Shown piece after piece: positions 42,217 to 49,978 of a stretch of 64,000 nt of DNA (position 1 is its first letter; the number at the start of each line of letters is the position of its first letter). A program made the translations under genes and the position numbers. The stretch spans positions 1,798,001 through 1,862,000 of the forward strand of contig NZ_CP095482.1 in NCBI RefSeq assembly GCF_023028225.1, written 5' to 3'. This DNA is from Halorientalis litorea (lineage in GTDB: Archaea; Halobacteriota; Halobacteria; Halobacteriales; Haloarculaceae). The notes beneath the pieces are model-generated. The model was not told where the DNA came from, made no database searches, and saw nothing but the letters and a program-made list of their open reading frames with translations.

Positions 42217-42418
42217 CGGACGCCTCGCGTGCGGTGTTCGGTCGTGTGCCGAGACGCGCTTCTCGCGTGGAGGGACAGCGGGCGGTTCGCGGTCGCATAT
42301 CCGCCGGTACCACGTCTCGCCACTAAATTGTGTGCCAGCGTGACGGCCCCGAGACGTGCCCACGACGTGGACTCGTCCGTTCAGCGGCCTTTTACGTCAG
42401 CACCGAGTACGCCCGGGT

Positions 42419-43075
42419 ATGAGCCACTCCGAGTTGCCGGACAGGATTGCCCTCACCTGTCCCGCCTGTTCGCCCGCCGTCGAGACGGCCCACGAGGTAC
42501 TCTCCACCGGCGGCGGCCGGGTGACCGTCCGCTGTACCGAATGCCAACACGTCCACAAGGAGACGCCACCGACCGAGGACACGACCGACCTCGACGTGGT
42601 CATCTCACAGGACGGCGAATCGTTCACCGCCACCGTCGAGGCTCCCGCTGACGAGGAACTGGCCGTCGGCGAGGAGTTCGTCGCCGAGACGGACGTGGCT
42701 ATCGTCACCGTCCGCATCACCAGCCTCGAACTGGACGAGGGCCGGACCGAATCCGCGCCCGCGTCGGAGGTCGAGACCGTCTGGACCCGTGAGGTAGAGA
42801 ACGTCAGCGTCAACGTCACCAAACACCCGAAGGGGGGCCAACACGACGCCACCGAGAGCCTGACGCTACAGGTCCCCGGCGACTACGAGTTCGTCGTCGG
42901 CGAGACCGACGAACTCGGCGACCTCGAATTTACCGTCGAAGGCATCCACGTCCGCGACGACGCGGCTGGGTACGACTTCGACAAACTCGACTACGACGGC
43001 GACACCGTCGTCGCCAAGGACGTGAACCGGCTGTACGTCCGCGACGAGACTAGTACCGCGTGGTCGGCGTGGTAG
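42419..43075 (+). CDS. HVO_0476-type zinc-finger protein
   Basis: 218 residues. IALTCPACSPAVETAHEVLS and VRCTECQHVHKETPP make a four-Cys zinc finger (Cys at about 14, 17, 39 and 42). The rest (60-218) is beta-rich, with VGEEFVAETDVAIVTVRITS and VWTREVENVSVNVTKHPKGG, and looks like a translation-factor-type barrel or SHS2-like domain. It matches the conserved haloarchaeal HVO_0476 family (from memory); the role is unknown, but a nucleic-acid or translation link is plausible. It is followed after 1 nt by pcm, with which it is probably co-transcribed. Confidence 0.84.
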   Translation: MSHSELPDRIALTCPACSPAVETAHEVLSTGGGRVTVRCTECQHVHKETPPTEDTTDLDVVISQDGESFTATVEAPADEELAVGEEFVAETDVAIVTVRITSLELDEGRTESAPASEVETVWTREVENVSVNVTKHPKGGQHDATESLTLQVPGDYEFVVGETDELGDLEFTVEGIHVRDDAAGYDFDKLDYDGDTVVAKDVNRLYVRDETSTAWSAW

Positions 43076-43076
43076 C

Positions 43077-43658
43077 ATGGACTGGGCGGCCCGGCGCGCG
43101 GCGATGGTCGACGCCCTCGAGACCGTCCCGCGACACGAGTTCGTCCCTGAGGGCAAACGTCACGCGGCCTACGAGGACACCCCACTCCCCATCGGCGACG
43201 GACAGACCATCAGTGCCCCGCACATGGTGGCGGTCATGGCCGACCTGCTCGACCTGCGGGCGGGCGACGACACGCTCGAAGTCGGTACCGGCTGTGGGTA
43301 CCACGCCGCCGTCACCGCCGAACTCGTCGGAGCCGAACACGTCTACAGCATCGAGTACCACGAGCGACTCGCCGAACAGGCCCGCCAGCGTCTCGCCCGA
43401 CTCGGGTACGGCGACGTGTCGATTCGCGTCGGCGACGGTGCCGAGGGATGGGCCGCACACGCCCCCTACGACCGGGTGTACTTGACTTGTGCCGCGCCCG
43501 AACTCCCGGAACCGGTCGTCGAGCAGACCCGACCCGGCGGTCTCCTCCTCGCGCCACTCGGCGACCACCGCCAGACGCTCGTCCGTGCCCGCCGCCGCGA
43601 GGACGGGTCGCTCGACCGCGAGGACCACGGCGGCGTCCGGTTCGTGACGATGCAGTGA
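43077..43658 (+). CDS. pcm: Protein-L-isoaspartate O-methyltransferase
   Basis: 193 residues. The PCMT marks are intact: VPRHEFVPEGKRHAAYEDTP, LPIGDGQTISAPHMVAVMAD (substrate loop, 37-56), DTLEVGTGCGYHAAVTAELV (SAM loop, about 66-85), VYSIEYHERLAEQARQRL and GDGAEGWAAHAPYDRVYLT. It methylates L-isoaspartyl residues so that damaged proteins can be repaired. The ATG is 1 nt after the previous stop. Paralogous to the next gene, which lies 52 nt downstream. Confidence 0.95.
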   Translation: MDWAARRAAMVDALETVPRHEFVPEGKRHAAYEDTPLPIGDGQTISAPHMVAVMADLLDLRAGDDTLEVGTGCGYHAAVTAELVGAEHVYSIEYHERLAEQARQRLARLGYGDVSIRVGDGAEGWAAHAPYDRVYLTCAAPELPEPVVEQTRPGGLLLAPLGDHRQTLVRARRREDGSLDREDHGGVRFVTMQ

Positions 43659-43681
43659 CTCCGACCGCCCCTCCGCGAGGT

Positions 43682-43689
43682 TGATATAC
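43682..43689 (+). promoter_or_regulatory. TATA box of the PCMT-like paralogue
   Basis: TTGATATACG is centred 26 nt before the ATG at 43711. It supports that start (leaderless) and independent transcription of this gene despite its place after pcm. Confidence 0.55.
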
Positions 43690-43710
43690 GTCGAGTTCGG
43701 AGCGGAGGAC

Positions 43711-44487
43711 ATGGACCCCGCGGTACTGCGGGACGACATGGTCGACAGCCTCGAACACGAGAGCAAAGGCTGTGTCCGGAGCGACGCGGTGAGCGTGGCG
43801 ATGCGGGCCGTTCCGCGTCACGAGTTCGTCGCGGACGACCGGGGAGCCTACGCCGACCGCCCGTTCGAGCGGTTCGGGACGCGCGTCCTCGCGCCCAGTA
43901 CTGCGGCTCGCCTGCTCGAAGCCCTCTCGCCCGACCCGGACGACTCGGTTCTCGTCGTCGGTGTCGGTGTGGGATACACCGCGGCCGTCGCCGCCGAAAT
44001 CGTCGGCGAACGCGACGTCCACGCCATCGACATCACGCGCCGCGTCGTCTACGACGCCCGCGAGAACCTCGCCGACGCGGGGTACAGGGGCGTCCTCGTC
44101 GACCGTCGGGACGGGGCCGACGGCCTCCCGGAGTACGCCCCGTACGACCGGATTCTGCTGGAGGCGGCCGCCGTCCAACCGCCGCGGGCACTCCTCGACC
44201 AGTTGGCCGACGACGGCCGTCTCGTCATGCCGCTGGGCACGCACGAACAGTCCCTCGCCGTCGTCGAGAACGGCGACCAGCGCGACGGCCGGCTGGCGGC
44301 CGGCCACGGCACCGTGGTCGAACGCCTCGGCGGCGTCGCCTTCCAGCCGATGCTCGTCGAGGGCGAGCAGGCCGACACTCCCGAGCGGAACCGGACCCGC
44401 CGCGAGGACCGGGAGTTCGAACGCCGGGACGCGGAGCGACGCTACGGCTGGGAACAGACGTGGATAGACTGGGACGAACACGCCTGA
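43711..44487 (+). CDS. Diverged PCMT-like methyltransferase paralogue
   Basis: 258 residues. The fold is as in pcm: MVDSLEHESKGCVRSDAVSV, MRAVPRHEFVADDRGAYADR, SVLVVGVGVGYTAAVAAEIV (SAM loop), VHAIDITRRVVYDARENLAD and DGLPEYAPYDRILLEAAAV. The substrate loop of true PCMT (PIGxGQTIS) is replaced by RFGTRVLAPSTAARLLEAL, so isoaspartate repair is unlikely. The C-terminal 60 residues (NRTRREDREFERRDAERRYG) are a charged helical extension. It probably retains SAM binding with another target. Start chosen by the TATA box 26 nt upstream. Confidence 0.85.
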   Translation: MDPAVLRDDMVDSLEHESKGCVRSDAVSVAMRAVPRHEFVADDRGAYADRPFERFGTRVLAPSTAARLLEALSPDPDDSVLVVGVGVGYTAAVAAEIVGERDVHAIDITRRVVYDARENLADAGYRGVLVDRRDGADGLPEYAPYDRILLEAAAVQPPRALLDQLADDGRLVMPLGTHEQSLAVVENGDQRDGRLAAGHGTVVERLGGVAFQPMLVEGEQADTPERNRTRREDREFERRDAERRYGWEQTWIDWDEHA

Positions 44488-44931
44488 CTACGCGGAGACG
44501 ACGAGCAGTTTGGTGTTCGCCCGCCGGTCCGTGTACTGTCCCCCAGTCGGTGGCTTGATGTCGAACTCGACCACGCCGTCCCGCTGGTTCGGCCCGAGGC
44601 TCGGGTCGAGCGTCAGCGTCGCGTTGCCGTCGGGTCCGGTTCTCGCCGTCGAGACGTTCGCGAGCGTGGCCGTCCCGCCCTTCGCCACGACGGTGGCCTC
44701 CGAAACCGGGTCGCCTTGCGGGGTGACGACCCGTACCGTGACCGTCTGCTGACCGGGGCTGACGACTTCGGGTTCCGGCGTGGCGTCGAGTTCCGTCACG
44801 CCCAGCGTCTCCAGTCCCGCGATGGTGTTCATCATGACGCTGAGGCTCGCGACGCCCACGACGAGGGCGATGACGAGTCTGATGGGCAGTCCCTCGATTG
44901 CGCGTTCGTCCTCGGTGAATCGTTCGAACAT
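44488..44931 (-). CDS. Membrane-anchored protein with Ig-like (carboxypeptidase-regulatory-type) domain
   Basis: 147 residues. Acidic head MFERFTEDERAIEG, one transmembrane helix LPIRLVIALVVGVASLSVMM (15-34), then an extracytoplasmic beta-sandwich (50-147) with VTVRVVTPQGDPVSEATVVA, ATLANVSTARTGPDGNATLT and GVVEFDIKPPTGGQYTDRRA, the pattern of carboxypeptidase-regulatory-like domains. It resembles the small haloarchaeal family DUF7382 (from memory). The stop adjoins the convergent PCMT-like stop with no gap. Confidence 0.78.
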   Translation of the reverse strand: MFERFTEDERAIEGLPIRLVIALVVGVASLSVMMNTIAGLETLGVTELDATPEPEVVSPGQQTVTVRVVTPQGDPVSEATVVAKGGTATLANVSTARTGPDGNATLTLDPSLGPNQRDGVVEFDIKPPTGGQYTDRRANTKLLVVSA

Positions 44932-44962
44932 GGCCGGGGCTGGTCCCGGCTTCCCACTTGAA

Positions 44963-45757
44963 CTACAGGGTTGCAGTGACTTGGACGATCTCATCGGGGT
45001 CGGTCGTGCTGTCGCTGGCGACGACGATGCCGTCGTTGTGGACGTTGACGACGAGTTCGCCGTCGCCGTCGTCGGTTTTGAAGATGCTCGCGGCGACCGT
45101 CTCCGCGTCGTCGCCCACGTCGATGTACGAGGTGTCGTAGCCCGGCTGCGCGCCGTCCTCGGCTCTGCTGACGCTCGTGCTGAACGCGTCGGCGTTGACC
45201 GACCCCTCCCAGTCCCCGTCGTACTCGACGGTGACGTACGTCCGATTGGGGTTCCGGTACGCACAGCCGTTACCGGTCGGAACGACCGTCTCGGCATCCG
45301 GGCAGACGCCCGATTTCGGCTCGCCGTCCACGAGCAACCGGAGTTCGAACCCGTCGTACCGGAGCGTCGTCTCCTCGGTGTACGAGAGGTCACCGGGCGC
45401 GGCAAGAGGAATGTCGAACGATGTCGTCTCACCGGGAGGAACCGTCTGCTCGACCGGGTCCGACTCGATACGGCCGCCGTCGTCGGCGAGGCTGACGACG
45501 CCGGTGAACTCAGCAGTCGCGGGTGCGTCGGCAGTGTTCCCCGCCGACACGCGGACCGTCCACGCGCCGTCGACGAGCGAGACACCGGCGGCGACGCGCA
45601 GGACGTCCCTCGCGGGTTCGGACAGCGTCTCGGTGACCGTCTCTCGACCGTCGGTGGTGGTCTCCTTCCTGAACCGACCACCGTTCGAGTCGCTGTTACA
45701 CCCCGCCAGCCCCAGCGACGAGAGCGCGAGTAGCCGCAACACCCCACGGCGGTCCAT
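44963..45757 (-). CDS. Tat lipoprotein of unknown function
   Basis: 264 residues. MDRRGVLRLLALSSLGLAGC is a twin-arginine-like signal with lipobox. Residues 40-135 form a CARDB/Ig-like domain (VSLVDGAWTVRVSAGNTADA, TVPPGETTSFDIPLAAPGDL), and the C-terminal half has VPTGNGCAYRNPNRTYVTVE and GYDTSYIDVGDDAETVAASI. I do not recognise a function. It lies 31 nt upstream of the membrane-anchored Ig-like gene on the same strand, so they may be one operon of surface proteins. The frame extends upstream but the signal peptide starts at this ATG. Confidence 0.7.
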   Translation of the reverse strand: MDRRGVLRLLALSSLGLAGCNSDSNGGRFRKETTTDGRETVTETLSEPARDVLRVAAGVSLVDGAWTVRVSAGNTADAPATAEFTGVVSLADDGGRIESDPVEQTVPPGETTSFDIPLAAPGDLSYTEETTLRYDGFELRLLVDGEPKSGVCPDAETVVPTGNGCAYRNPNRTYVTVEYDGDWEGSVNADAFSTSVSRAEDGAQPGYDTSYIDVGDDAETVAASIFKTDDGDGELVVNVHNDGIVVASDSTTDPDEIVQVTATL

Positions 45758-45855
45758 ACCGATATCCCGAGCGAGACGGCAAAGAACCTTACTACCGGAC
45801 AGGTCCCCGCGACCCGGCCCCACGTTTATGTACGGAGCCGTGACCAGCCCGGGGC

Positions 45856-46905
45856 ATGCACGTCATCGGGCGCGAGCGGGGGGACGGACCGACGGGGTGG
45901 CTCGGCTACTACCGGGCACGGGACGGCAGTCGGGGTGAGGCCGTCGGCATCGACCTCGACGGCCCCCACGCCGCGGCGGTCGTCGGCAAACGCGGGTCCG
46001 GGAAGTCCTACACGCTCGGCGTCCTCGCGGAGGAAGTGGCACGGACCGAGGCACTCGCCCCGGTCGTCGCCGACCCGATGGGGGTGTTCCCGACGCTGGC
46101 CGACACCTCCGATGCCGGTACCGACGCGGTGCCTGCCACCGTCGTTGACCCACGGGTACGTGCCGACGCGCTCGACCCGGCGTCGTGGTGCCGGGTACTC
46201 GACCTCGACCCCACCGACCCGGCCGGGACCGTCGTCTGGCAGGCCGCGGCGACGGCGACGACGCTCCCGGCGATGCGGGCGGCCGTCGCCGAGTCGGACG
46301 CGTCGGCCGCCGCCCGCCGCGGCGCGCGCAATCACCTCCGACTGGCGGCATCGTGGGACATCTTCGACCCGGACGCCACGACGACGGACACGCTCGACAC
46401 GGCCGGCGTCACGGTGCTGGACCTCTCGGGGCTTTCGCGCGCGCCGATGAACGCCGTCCTCGCGGCAGTCGCACACTCACTCTACGACGCGCGGGTGAAC
46501 GGTGACGCCGACCGCCTCCCGTGGCTGCTCGTCGACGAGGCCCACGCCTTCTTCGACGGCGTCGCCGGCCCCGCGCTTCGGACGCTCCTCACGCGCGGCC
46601 GCCAACCGGGCGTGAGTCTCGTCGCCGCGACACAGCGACCGGCCGCCCTGCCCGACGTGGTGTTCTCCCAGTCCGACCTCGTCCTCGCCCACCGGCTCAC
46701 CGACAGCACGGACCGCGACGCCCTCGCGGCGGCCCGCCCGTCGTACGCCACCGAGACGTTCGCCGCGCGGATGCCGACGCGGCCGGGTGCGGTGCTGGTC
46801 GTCGACGACGCCACCGAGTCGGTCCACGCCGTGCAGGTGCGCGAGCGGGCGACCCCCCACGGCGGCGCGAGTCCGCGCGCCAGCGACATCGAAACTGTCG
46901 AGTAG
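45856..46905 (+). CDS. HerA/VirB4-like ATPase (DUF87 type)
   Basis: 349 residues of the HerA-FtsK superfamily. AAAVVGKRGSGKSYTLGVLA carries Walker A (45-51), followed by ADPMGVFPTLAD; VTVLDLSGLSRAPMNAVLAA and RLPWLLVDEAHAFFDGVAGP (Walker B, about 222-232) follow, then RGRQPGVSLVAATQRPAALP with the sensor Gln and arginine finger region. No HAS-barrel N-terminus and no NurA neighbour are present, so it may not be the DNA-end-resection HerA but a DNA- or protein-pumping relative. Alone between a divergent lipoprotein and the crcB pair. Confidence 0.85.
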   Translation: MHVIGRERGDGPTGWLGYYRARDGSRGEAVGIDLDGPHAAAVVGKRGSGKSYTLGVLAEEVARTEALAPVVADPMGVFPTLADTSDAGTDAVPATVVDPRVRADALDPASWCRVLDLDPTDPAGTVVWQAAATATTLPAMRAAVAESDASAAARRGARNHLRLAASWDIFDPDATTTDTLDTAGVTVLDLSGLSRAPMNAVLAAVAHSLYDARVNGDADRLPWLLVDEAHAFFDGVAGPALRTLLTRGRQPGVSLVAATQRPAALPDVVFSQSDLVLAHRLTDSTDRDALAAARPSYATETFAARMPTRPGAVLVVDDATESVHAVQVRERATPHGGASPRASDIETVE

Positions 46906-46925
46906 CCGCTGTGTCAGGTCCGGGT

Positions 46926-47324
46926 GTGACGGCCGCCGACGGAGCAGACCACGCGCTCGCCCGCGCCGAACCGCTGGTGTTGATTGCCGTCGGCGGGTTC
47001 CTCGGTGCGGTCCTCCGATACGCCGTGGCCCTCGCGCTCCCGGCCACGGTCATCCCGTGGGGGACGCTCGCGGCCAACGTCCTCGGGAGTTTCGCGCTCG
47101 GCGTCCTCCTCTACGAGGCCCACCTCGCGGGCGTCCTCAGCGCGGAGACGCGGCTGGTCGTCGGGACGGGCTTTCTCTCCTCGTTCACGACCTACAGCAC
47201 GTTCGCCAGCGAGACGGCCGCGCTCGCGCCCGAACTCGCGGCCCTGAACGTCGGACTGAACTACACGCTCGGGTTCGTCGCGGTGGTCTGTGGCCGCTGG
47301 GTCGCACGGGGGGTGTCACAGTGA
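46926..47324 (+). CDS. crcB: CrcB/Fluc fluoride channel subunit 1
   Basis: 132 residues, four transmembrane helices. LVLIAVGGFLGAVLRYAVAL, TLAANVLGSFALGVLLYEAH and LVVGTGFLSSFTTYSTFASE are the Fluc signatures, with the Asn of helix 2 and the TTYSTF sequence at the pore. It starts with GTG at 46926, preceded by AGGT; an in-frame GTG at 46911 is possible. It probably pairs with the next gene as a heterodimer that exports fluoride. The GTGA overlap couples their translation. Confidence 0.92.
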   Translation: MTAADGADHALARAEPLVLIAVGGFLGAVLRYAVALALPATVIPWGTLAANVLGSFALGVLLYEAHLAGVLSAETRLVVGTGFLSSFTTYSTFASETAALAPELAALNVGLNYTLGFVAVVCGRWVARGVSQ

Positions 47325-47668
47325 ATTCCGCGCTCCTCGTCGGCGTCGGCGGCGTCCTCGGCGCGCTGGCTCGCCACCTCCTCGGCGAACGCATCGACAC
47401 CCGGACGGCGGACACGCTCGCGGTGAACGTCCTCGGGAGTTTCGCCCTCGGCGCGCTGGTCGCCGCACCGGTCGACGAGTCGCTCCGCTTGCTGTTCGGA
47501 ACTGGCTTCTGTGGCGCGTTCACGACGTTCTCGACGTTCACCTTCGAGACGGTTCGGCTGTTCGAGACCGGCGACCGGAAACGGGCACTCGTCGTCGTCG
47601 CGGCCAACCTCGGCGGCGCGCTCGCGGCCGTCGCGCTCGGGGCCGCGCTGGCCGGCGCGCTCGGGTGA
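47321..47668 (+). CDS. crcB: CrcB/Fluc fluoride channel subunit 2
   Basis: 115 residues, four helices. ALLVGVGGVLGALARHLLGE, TLAVNVLGSFALGALVAAPV and LFGTGFCGAFTTFSTFTFET match Fluc; the pore residues Asn and TTFSTF are kept. GTG start overlapping the stop of the first subunit. In heterodimeric Fluc channels the two chains are antiparallel; the positive-inside rule could be tested on this pair. There is no obvious fluoride riboswitch upstream of the pair. Confidence 0.92.
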   Translation: MNSALLVGVGGVLGALARHLLGERIDTRTADTLAVNVLGSFALGALVAAPVDESLRLLFGTGFCGAFTTFSTFTFETVRLFETGDRKRALVVVAANLGGALAAVALGAALAGALG

Positions 47669-47708
47669 CGGACAAACTATTACACTCGTGGCGCGCGCGT
47701 CACCGAGC

Positions 47709-48686
47709 ATGCGACTCGCGACGTTCGCAGTCGAGACGGCCGTCGGCCCGGTGCGACGGGTCGGGGTGGCACACGACGGGGAACTGCTCGACGTGACGGC
47801 GGGGTACGCCCACGTCCTCGACCGGGAGGGTGACGCGACACCGGGCGCGGTGGCCGAAACCCACGCACCGCCCGAGATGGTCCCGTTCCTCCAGCGCGGG
47901 ACGCGCGCGCTGGAGGCTGCCCGTGCGGTGGTCGAGACGGTCCCCGACAGCGACGCCGAGACGGGACCGAACGGGGCAACACTTCGGTACGACCCCGAGA
48001 CGGTCGACCTGCTGGCACCGGTCCCGCGGCCCAACTCACTGCGGGACTACATGGCCTTCGAGGAACACGTCCAGAACGCGATGGGCGAGGTGCCCGACGT
48101 GTGGTACGACATCCCGGTCTGCTACAAGGGCAACGCCGACGAGGTGGTGGGGCCGGGCGAGACGGTCGTCTGGCCGGCGTACTCGGACCTGATGGACGTG
48201 GAACTGGAAATCGGGGCGGTCGTCGGGAAGCGCGGGCGGGACATCGACGCCGCCGACGCCGAGGAGTACATCGCCGGGTTCACCCTGTTCAACGACTTCT
48301 CGGCCCGGGACGAACAGGGCCGGGAGATGAACGGTCGGCTCGGCCCCGCCAAGGGCAAGGACTTCGCCAACGCGTTCGGGCCGCATCTGGTCACGCCCGA
48401 GGAACTCGACCTGCCGAACGCGTCGTTCGCCATCGAGGTGACCGACGCCGACGGCGACACGACGGTCTGGTCAGAGGGCACCGTCGGCGAGATGGGGCAC
48501 TCGTGGGGCGACATCGTCGCACACGCTTCCGACAGCGAGATGCTGTACCCCGGTGACGTACTCGGGAGTGGGACCGTCGGAACGGGGTGTGGCCTCGAAA
48601 TCGGGGAGTTCCTGCAGGACGGCGACACCGTCGCCATCTCGGTGGAGGGGTTGGGGACGCTCGAAAACCACATCGTCACGGCGTGA
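47709..48686 (+). CDS. Fumarylacetoacetate hydrolase family protein
   Basis: 325 residues. N-terminal RLATFAVETAVGPVRRVGVA domain, then the FAH fold: PNSLRDYMAFEEHVQNAMGE, WYDIPVCYKGNADEVVGPGE, DLMDVELEIGAVVGKRGRDI (metal Glu residues), FTLFNDFSARDEQGREMNGR and AKGKDFANAFGPHLVTPEEL. These enzymes hydrolyse or decarboxylate beta-diketones or oxo acids in aromatic or sugar-acid catabolism. HVQNA and KGNAD resemble 2-keto-3-deoxy-acid-type members, but the substrate is open. The ATG at 47709 is the first with a credible domain start. Confidence 0.87.
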   Translation: MRLATFAVETAVGPVRRVGVAHDGELLDVTAGYAHVLDREGDATPGAVAETHAPPEMVPFLQRGTRALEAARAVVETVPDSDAETGPNGATLRYDPETVDLLAPVPRPNSLRDYMAFEEHVQNAMGEVPDVWYDIPVCYKGNADEVVGPGETVVWPAYSDLMDVELEIGAVVGKRGRDIDAADAEEYIAGFTLFNDFSARDEQGREMNGRLGPAKGKDFANAFGPHLVTPEELDLPNASFAIEVTDADGDTTVWSEGTVGEMGHSWGDIVAHASDSEMLYPGDVLGSGTVGTGCGLEIGEFLQDGDTVAISVEGLGTLENHIVTA

Positions 48687-48761
48687 GCGGCGGCCCGAAC
48701 TGCGCTCGGTTGCCCCGCCTCCGACGGCGGGTTTCAAACCTCTAGCACTCCAACGCCCGCC

Positions 48762-49871
48762 ATGGACCCGGAGACGTTGCGGGCGGACATCCCCGCTGTC
48801 GAGGAGACGGCCTATCTGAACACCGGCGCGAGCGGCCCGAGTCCGCGCCGCGTCGTCGACGCCGCGACCGAGTGTCTGGAACGCCACGAGTACGAGGCCC
48901 ACGCAACCGGCGACCCCTACGACGTGGGATTCGGCGAACTAGCGCAGTCGCGCGAGCGAGTGGCCGAATTTCTCGGGGCCGACGAGACGGACATCGCACT
49001 CACGAACAGTACCGCCGACGGCATCTCGCGGGTGGCGGCCGCCGTCGACTGGGACGCCGACGACACCGTCGTCTACACCGACCTCGAACACCCGGCTGGC
49101 GTCCTGCCGTGGGAGCGCGCCGCCGACGTTCACGGCATCGACACGCGGGTGCTGGAGACGACGGCAGGGCGACTCGACTTCGACGCGCTGAAGAACGCCG
49201 TCGCCGACGCCCGCTTGCTCTGTCTCAGTTCGCTCTCGTGGAACTACGGGACGCGCCTGCGCGTCGCCGAGGCAGTCGATATCGCCCACGACGCGGGGAC
49301 ACGGGTCGTGGTCGACGCCGTCCAGTCGCCCGGCCAACACCCCATCGACGTGACCGAGTGGGGGGCCGACGCCGTCGCCGCGGCCGGGCACAAGTGGCTG
49401 TTGGGGCTGTGGGGGGCCGGGATGCTGTACGTCGCGCCCGATTTCGCCGAGACACTGGAGCCGCGTCGCGCCAGTTACCGGAGCGTCGAGTCGATGGGCG
49501 GGCCGGACTCGTCCCTCCGTTCCGGCGCGCGGCAACTCGAAATCGGGACCACCTCGCCGGCACCGCACGCCGCCCTGCGGACGGCAATCGACACTATCGG
49601 CGCCGTCGGCATGGACACCGTTCAGGACCGGGTGGCCGACCTCACCGACTACCTCAAGGACGGATTGGGTGACCGCCTGCGCTCGCCCCACGAGTACGAG
49701 TCGGGGCTGGTCACGTTCGACGCCGACGACCCGGACGCAGTGGTCGAGCGCGCCGGCGAGGCTGGGGTCGTCGTCCGCTCGATTCCAGACCCAGAGGCGG
49801 CCCGCGCCTCCGTCCACGTGTTCAACACTCGCGACGATATCGACCGCCTGCTCGCCGTCCTCGACGGGTAA
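48762..49871 (+). CDS. Class V aminotransferase (cysteine desulfurase-like)
   Basis: 369 residues, PLP enzyme. ETAYLNTGASGPSPRRVVDA opens the fold; IALTNSTADGISRVAAAVDW and YTDLEHPAGVLPWERAADVH bind the cofactor region; VVVDAVQSPGQHPIDVTEWG has the PLP Asp; VAAAGHKWLLGLWGAGMLYV has the Schiff-base Lys. A cysteine-desulfurase active-site Cys loop is not seen, so an isopenicillin-N-epimerase-like or selenocysteine-lyase-like transaminase/lyase is possible. Preceded by a 75-nt gap after the FAH gene, same strand. Confidence 0.85.
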   Translation: MDPETLRADIPAVEETAYLNTGASGPSPRRVVDAATECLERHEYEAHATGDPYDVGFGELAQSRERVAEFLGADETDIALTNSTADGISRVAAAVDWDADDTVVYTDLEHPAGVLPWERAADVHGIDTRVLETTAGRLDFDALKNAVADARLLCLSSLSWNYGTRLRVAEAVDIAHDAGTRVVVDAVQSPGQHPIDVTEWGADAVAAAGHKWLLGLWGAGMLYVAPDFAETLEPRRASYRSVESMGGPDSSLRSGARQLEIGTTSPAPHAALRTAIDTIGAVGMDTVQDRVADLTDYLKDGLGDRLRSPHEYESGLVTFDADDPDAVVERAGEAGVVVRSIPDPEAARASVHVFNTRDDIDRLLAVLDG

Positions 49872-49978
49872 AATCACCGCTGATAACTCCCCGACAATGT
49901 TTAACCACGCCGGTCCGTCGGTGGAACACAACAACGCGGTCACGACCGTAGATTCCACGTCGTGACGGTGCCCTCACA

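Noticed and set aside
46906-46925. Fluoride riboswitch before the crcB pair
   Set aside because: Only 20 nt separate the upstream stop from the GTG start, too short for the crcB aptamer.
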